Positions 42,970-46,106 of a stretch of DNA of 46,106 nucleotides are shown piece by piece. The notes under the pieces were generated by a model, which did no database searches, was not told the origin of the DNA, and worked only from the letters and a program-made list of their open reading frames with translations. Within the stretch, counting starts at the first letter, position 1, and the number at the start of each line of letters is the position of its first letter. The position numbers and the translations under genes were made by a program. This DNA is from Bacteroidota bacterium (GTDB lineage: Bacteria; Bacteroidota; Bacteroidia; Flavobacteriales; Flavobacteriaceae). Location of the stretch: NCBI GenBank assembly GCA_024279425.1, contig JAJRRO010000091.1, positions 1 to 46,106 on the forward strand, written 5' to 3'.

Positions 42970-43878
42970 ATGAAGCCAAAGGCGCCCCTTTATCCGCTAT
43001 TTCTAATTCTTTTGTGCTGTTCGTGTTCTCTTCCCTTTTGGGGACAGGAAAATAGCGTCGAAAACCCTTTTTTCTCCTTCAATACAGGTATTAAAAGTGG
43101 GGGATACGACACCTTGGAAGAACAAGCTGAACTTCTTAAAAATCTAGGGTATGATGGAGTGGAAAAAGAAGGCCTCGATGGTTTTGCAGCTATGCAACAG
43201 GCCATGAATAACCAAGGACTTGCCATTTATACCAATTATGTAAGGGTAGATTTGGATGATGCCGAACAACCTTATGACCCGGAGCTATTCACTGTTTTTA
43301 AAAAAATAGAAGGTAGGCCCACCATGATTTGGCTGCATGTGGTCAGTAAAAAATACAAACCTTCTTCCCAAGAAAATGATGATCTGGCCGTTCCCATTTT
43401 ACAGAAAATTGCGGATAAGGCTGCCGAATATGGCGTAAAGGTAATGCTATACCCCCATATCAATTTTTGGATAGAATGTGCCGAAGATGCCATTAGGGTA
43501 AGTAAAAAAGTGAACCGAAGAAACTTGGGTATGACTTTTAATCTTTGTCATTTTTTGGCGCACTCACATCGAGAAAAACTAGATCCATTGGAAAAATTCC
43601 CTGAATTGGCCAAACAGTCCATCCCCTATTTATTTGCTATAAGTCTAAACGGAGCCGATATAAATCCGACCTCTGAGAACATTTGGAAATCTTTTATTCA
43701 ACCCTTGGGCGATGGCAATCATAACGCCTATAGCTATCTAAAGACTTTTCTGGATTTGGGATTTAAAGGCCCTGTTGGGCTACAAACCTATGGGATTCAA
43801 CAACCGAGTGATGTGCATCTGAAGAAATCAATAGCCACTTGGCAGGATTTTAAAAAGAAATATGCTTCTAGTAAATAG
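42970..43878 (+). CDS. exported sugar phosphate isomerase/epimerase-like TIM barrel
   Basis: A 302-residue xylose-isomerase-like TIM-barrel protein with a signal peptide and cysteine-rich hydrophobic start (LLCCSCSLPFWGQE), possibly a lipoprotein. Motifs are LKNLGYDGVEKEGLDG at the start, GVKVMLYPHINFWIE and GMTFNLCHFLAHSH in the core and GFKGPVGLQTYGI near the end, with metal-type Glu and His residues. Such exported members accompany DUF1080 proteins in polysaccharide or 3-keto-sugar use. It is first in a run with two DUF1080 genes. Confidence 0.85.
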   Translation: MKPKAPLYPLFLILLCCSCSLPFWGQENSVENPFFSFNTGIKSGGYDTLEEQAELLKNLGYDGVEKEGLDGFAAMQQAMNNQGLAIYTNYVRVDLDDAEQPYDPELFTVFKKIEGRPTMIWLHVVSKKYKPSSQENDDLAVPILQKIADKAAEYGVKVMLYPHINFWIECAEDAIRVSKKVNRRNLGMTFNLCHFLAHSHREKLDPLEKFPELAKQSIPYLFAISLNGADINPTSENIWKSFIQPLGDGNHNAYSYLKTFLDLGFKGPVGLQTYGIQQPSDVHLKKSIATWQDFKKKYASSK

Positions 43879-43987
43879 AACATTGATCCTAAAAAACCCA
43901 TCTTTGAATACCAAGGAAGACACTATAGGTCAATGCATATGAATGGTCCCACAGCAGCGGCTATTTTGCTACAAAACAATTAGATAT

Positions 43988-44665
43988 ATGAATCATAGAT
44001 TTCAAAAAATAGGTCAAAAAACAGTGTTATTGTTGTTTTTAGTTGGTATGAGTGCTGTACTAAGCGCACAAGACCTTCATTTCCCAGATAGTCCTTCATG
44101 GGCATATTCCGGCAAAATGAAGAAAATAGCACTTTTCAATGGAACCGATTTAAGCCAATGGAAAGTTGTAGGCTTTGGCGAATGGACGGTCGAGAATGGC
44201 CTTATGGTCGGCACAAAGAGTAAAGCCGATGCTGACTGGGGTCATTTGGTAAGCAAGGCCGAATTTAAAGATGCCATCATCCGACTAGAATATAGGGTAA
44301 ACGAGGGGAATAGTGGCGTCTACGTGCGAAGCTCCGTGGGTGGAGACTTCGAATGCTTGGGCGTTCAGGTCGATGCCGGTTCCAACGATGGCTCTTGCAT
44401 GGTCGTGGGTGAAAAAGAATGGCATTGGTTAAAAAACAGTCCAGTAGATAAAGGTCAGGCCAAATTGGGCGAATGGAACACTATGGTCATTTACCTGAAA
44501 GGAAGCAATATAAGGACGGTGGTCAACGGTAAACAAATTAGTGAATATGTTGATCTTCCCGAGGTGGATCTGCCTGCGAAGGGAAGAATAGCGTTCCAAT
44601 TACACCAGGGCGATTACGCCAATAAAATATATGTTAAGGCGATAGACGTATTTATTCCAAAGTAA
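43988..44665 (+). CDS. DUF1080 (3-keto-disaccharide hydrolase) family protein, copy 1
   Basis: A 225-residue exported protein with a signal peptide (cut after LSA) and a concanavalin-like beta-sandwich of the DUF1080 type. Typical stretches are IALFNGTDLSQWKVVGFGEW, LEYRVNEGNSGVYVRSS and NTMVIYLKGSNIRTVVNGKQ. The family binds or cleaves sugar linkages, including 3-keto-disaccharides. An upstream frame to 43943 is open, but 43988 begins the signal peptide. It lies 109 bases after the isomerase gene. Confidence 0.88.
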   Translation: MNHRFQKIGQKTVLLLFLVGMSAVLSAQDLHFPDSPSWAYSGKMKKIALFNGTDLSQWKVVGFGEWTVENGLMVGTKSKADADWGHLVSKAEFKDAIIRLEYRVNEGNSGVYVRSSVGGDFECLGVQVDAGSNDGSCMVVGEKEWHWLKNSPVDKGQAKLGEWNTMVIYLKGSNIRTVVNGKQISEYVDLPEVDLPAKGRIAFQLHQGDYANKIYVKAIDVFIPK

Positions 44666-44717
44666 AAAAGATAAATTTCAGTGAAAACCTATGAATGATT
44701 TAAGAAAACAAAGTACA

Positions 44718-45497
44718 ATGAAAAAATATTTTAAAAAAGCAATGCGTTCAACGGGAGTCATCCTTACATTATTTATGGTGGCGGTCCTGAGTGGTCAAGA
44801 AACTAAAAAGGTCGGTGTTGGTACCAAAGCACCCAAAAATGCTGAAGTGCTTTTTGATGGTTCTAGAGCCCTATTGGATAAAAAATGGACCTATTGGGAA
44901 GGTCCAAGATTGGCCGCTGAATTGCCCTTAAAATGGCCAATTGAAAAAGACCCCGTAGATAAGGGCACTGTGGTCAACAGCAATGACCTCTCTGCTGCTG
45001 GGGGAAAATATGGCGCGGCTGATATGGTGACCAAGACCAAATTCCGTGATTTTAGGCTTCATATAGAATTTTTGGTGGTCAAAGAAGGGGGCAATAGTGG
45101 CGTTTACCTACAAAACCGATATGAAATTCAAGTATTGGACGGAGACAGGACCAAACACGGCATGGGGGCCGTTATCAATGAAACTGAATCTCCCTACCAT
45201 GCGTATAACGGCATTGGGAAATGGAATGCCTATGATATTACGTTTCGTGCGGCACGATTTAAAAATGGGGTTCGGTCGGAAAAGGCTAGGGTTACCCTTT
45301 ATTTCAATGGCCAAAAAGCACATAACAATGTAGCCATCAATAAAGTTTGGGGTGGCATAAATTCCGGCCTGGACGGGGGAGGTGAGCTTACAGATACACC
45401 AGGGGGACTCAAATTACAGGCAGAAGGACATGACGTCCTGTATCGGAATATTTGGATCAAAACATTGGAGCTAACAAAGGCTGAAACGAATTTTTAA
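44718..45497 (+). CDS. DUF1080 (3-keto-disaccharide hydrolase) family protein, copy 2
   Basis: A 259-residue DUF1080 protein with a signal peptide (VILTLFMVAVLSGQ). The family core is visible in AEVLFDGSRALLDKKWTYWE, KEGGNSGVYLQNRYEIQVLD and GIGKWNAYDITFRAARF with NGQKAHNN. It has low similarity to copy 1 and is longer, so the two probably act on different linkages or steps. The gene starts 52 bases after copy 1 ends and seems to be the last of the operon. An ATG at 44691 is possible but less likely. Confidence 0.88.
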   Translation: MKKYFKKAMRSTGVILTLFMVAVLSGQETKKVGVGTKAPKNAEVLFDGSRALLDKKWTYWEGPRLAAELPLKWPIEKDPVDKGTVVNSNDLSAAGGKYGAADMVTKTKFRDFRLHIEFLVVKEGGNSGVYLQNRYEIQVLDGDRTKHGMGAVINETESPYHAYNGIGKWNAYDITFRAARFKNGVRSEKARVTLYFNGQKAHNNVAINKVWGGINSGLDGGGELTDTPGGLKLQAEGHDVLYRNIWIKTLELTKAETNF

Positions 45498-45602
45498 AGG
45501 ATTTATGCTCCTTTCCTGTGAATTCTGAATGTGTGTATTAAGATGAATAAACATTGTATGTTCTGGAGGAATCATGGAAGTTGGAATAGACGATAAAACC
45601 CA

Positions 45603-45911
45603 TTATAAACAATTGCACATCGTACTTTTTATATATTTTTCATACCGTTCGTCAAAATTACAATCATTGCACACATCGCTAAATTTGCACCAAGTAGCAG
45701 GCGATATATTACAGAACACATAATATTGATAATCGTCATAAAGTTCATATTGTACATCCAATTTATATTGGTAACCTGAATTTTTTCCTTTGGACATTAT
45801 TACAACAACATAAATAGTTCCTTTATGATTATAAGCCCAAGCCTCTTTAAAATAGCTGTATTTACGAGAATTGGCCACTACATGTACATTGCCGAATTGA
45901 TAGCTCTCCTG
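45603..45911 (-). pseudogene. C-terminal remnant of an unknown cysteine-rich protein
   Basis: A minus-strand frame without a start, open from a stop at 45912-45914, reads SYQFGNVHVVANSRKYSYF near its beginning and ends in a cysteine-rich tail (six of the last 31 residues: WCKFSDVC, CNF, MCNC). No family is recognised. It overlaps, in another frame, the end of the carboxylesterase fragment. It looks like the tail of a different gene joined to the esterase by a deletion. Confidence 0.45.
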
Positions 45912-46106
45912 CTACATTTCCACCACCGCAGAAATAAACCAAAACAGGAAGATCTTTAAGGTTACGCGTTGCAGGCGTCCAAATGTTGAGATAAAGGCAG
46001 TCTTCGCTAACCCCGCTAGATCGTGATTTCATATCGCCAAAGACCATGGTTTGCATGGGTCTTGGGCCAAAAGCCTTAGTTTTTTTAATACCCTCCCAAG
46101 ATTCGA
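45862..46106 (-). pseudogene. carboxylesterase type B, N-terminal fragment, broken
   Basis: The frame enters from beyond the window edge and reads ESWEGIKKTKAFGPRP, then VSEDCLYLNIWTPA and LPVLVYFCGGGNVAG. These are the type B carboxylesterase core motifs (EDCLYLNIxxP and the oxyanion loop HGGG, here CGGG). About 20 residues later the frame ends at 45862 without the GxSxG serine motif. The sequence after GGGNVAG does not resemble the family, so the gene is truncated by rearrangement. Its 5' end lies outside the window. Confidence 0.8.

Noticed and set aside
1-46106. CRISPR arrays, tRNA and rRNA genes
   Set aside because: No regularly spaced repeats with unique spacers were seen and no tRNA or rRNA sequence was recognised by eye. 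A tool-based scan could still find a missed tRNA.

Overview
The window comes from a bacterium of the phylum Bacteroidota, most likely a marine member of the Flavobacteriaceae. The reasons are low GC content, starts with A-rich leaders and no strong Shine-Dalgarno, promoters with the TAnnTTTG -7 box, REP-like palindromes that I recall as common in flavobacteria, and many exported proteins (TPR sensor kinase, two DUF1080 hydrolases, isomerase-like TIM barrel). No rRNA, tRNA, CRISPR array or complete insertion sequence was seen.

Layout. (1) 1-5.9 kb: an IS-like scar, a class II Fic protein with a palindromic operator, a DUF1508 protein, a minus-strand two-component pair (TPR sensor kinase and REC-HTH regulator) with a small polyproline-tailed lipoprotein upstream, and an unknown membrane protein. 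(2) 6.7-20.5 kb: nine genes in a row on the plus strand. They encode an exported unknown protein, a fused HNH-like/AAA ATPase, a standalone PtuB-like HNH nuclease, a membrane-anchored amidohydrolase, a Bor-like lipoprotein, an FAD-linked oxidase, a patatin-like lipase, a DUF2779 protein (Cas4-like plus DnaQ-like nuclease) and an endonuclease/exonuclease/phosphatase protein. This is the best candidate for an undescribed system. It joins a Septu-like ATPase/HNH core to further nucleases and to lipid, membrane and redox enzymes, so a defence role is plausible but unproven. (3) 20.7-23.5 kb: a minus-strand metabolic cluster (GAPDH, flavin-binding protein, deaminase, membrane protein), preceded by a 42-residue ORF. 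(4) 23.8-26.4 kb: a TetR-controlled minus-strand operon (TetR, frameshifted DUF1348, AhpD-like, alpha/beta hydrolase). (5) 26.7-35.1 kb: stress and redox genes: cysteine hydrolase plus SDR, two tandem AraC regulators, a quinone oxidoreductase, TetR plus Old Yellow Enzyme plus AhpD-like, and a second 42-residue ORF before a thioredoxin gene with an in-frame stop. (6) 35.2-42.3 kb: amidohydrolase, RidA, and a MarR-controlled RND (MMPL)/LolA-like/outer-membrane export set. (7) 43.0-46.1 kb: an exported sugar-isomerase-like protein and two DUF1080 proteins, then a broken carboxylesterase at the edge.

Regulation can be read directly at several places. Identical operators flank each of the two TetR units and the MarR unit. 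Three promoters share paired half-sites exactly 57 bp upstream of a CATCTTTG box and probably form one AraC regulon. One of these promoters is separated from its gene by a 162-bp element with perfect 20-bp inverted ends. The two 42-residue ORFs share a conserved C-terminal motif and may be a new small-protein family. Decay is also visible: a thioredoxin with a nonsense codon, a DUF1348 frameshift, a chimeric carboxylesterase scar and several ORF tails without starts.
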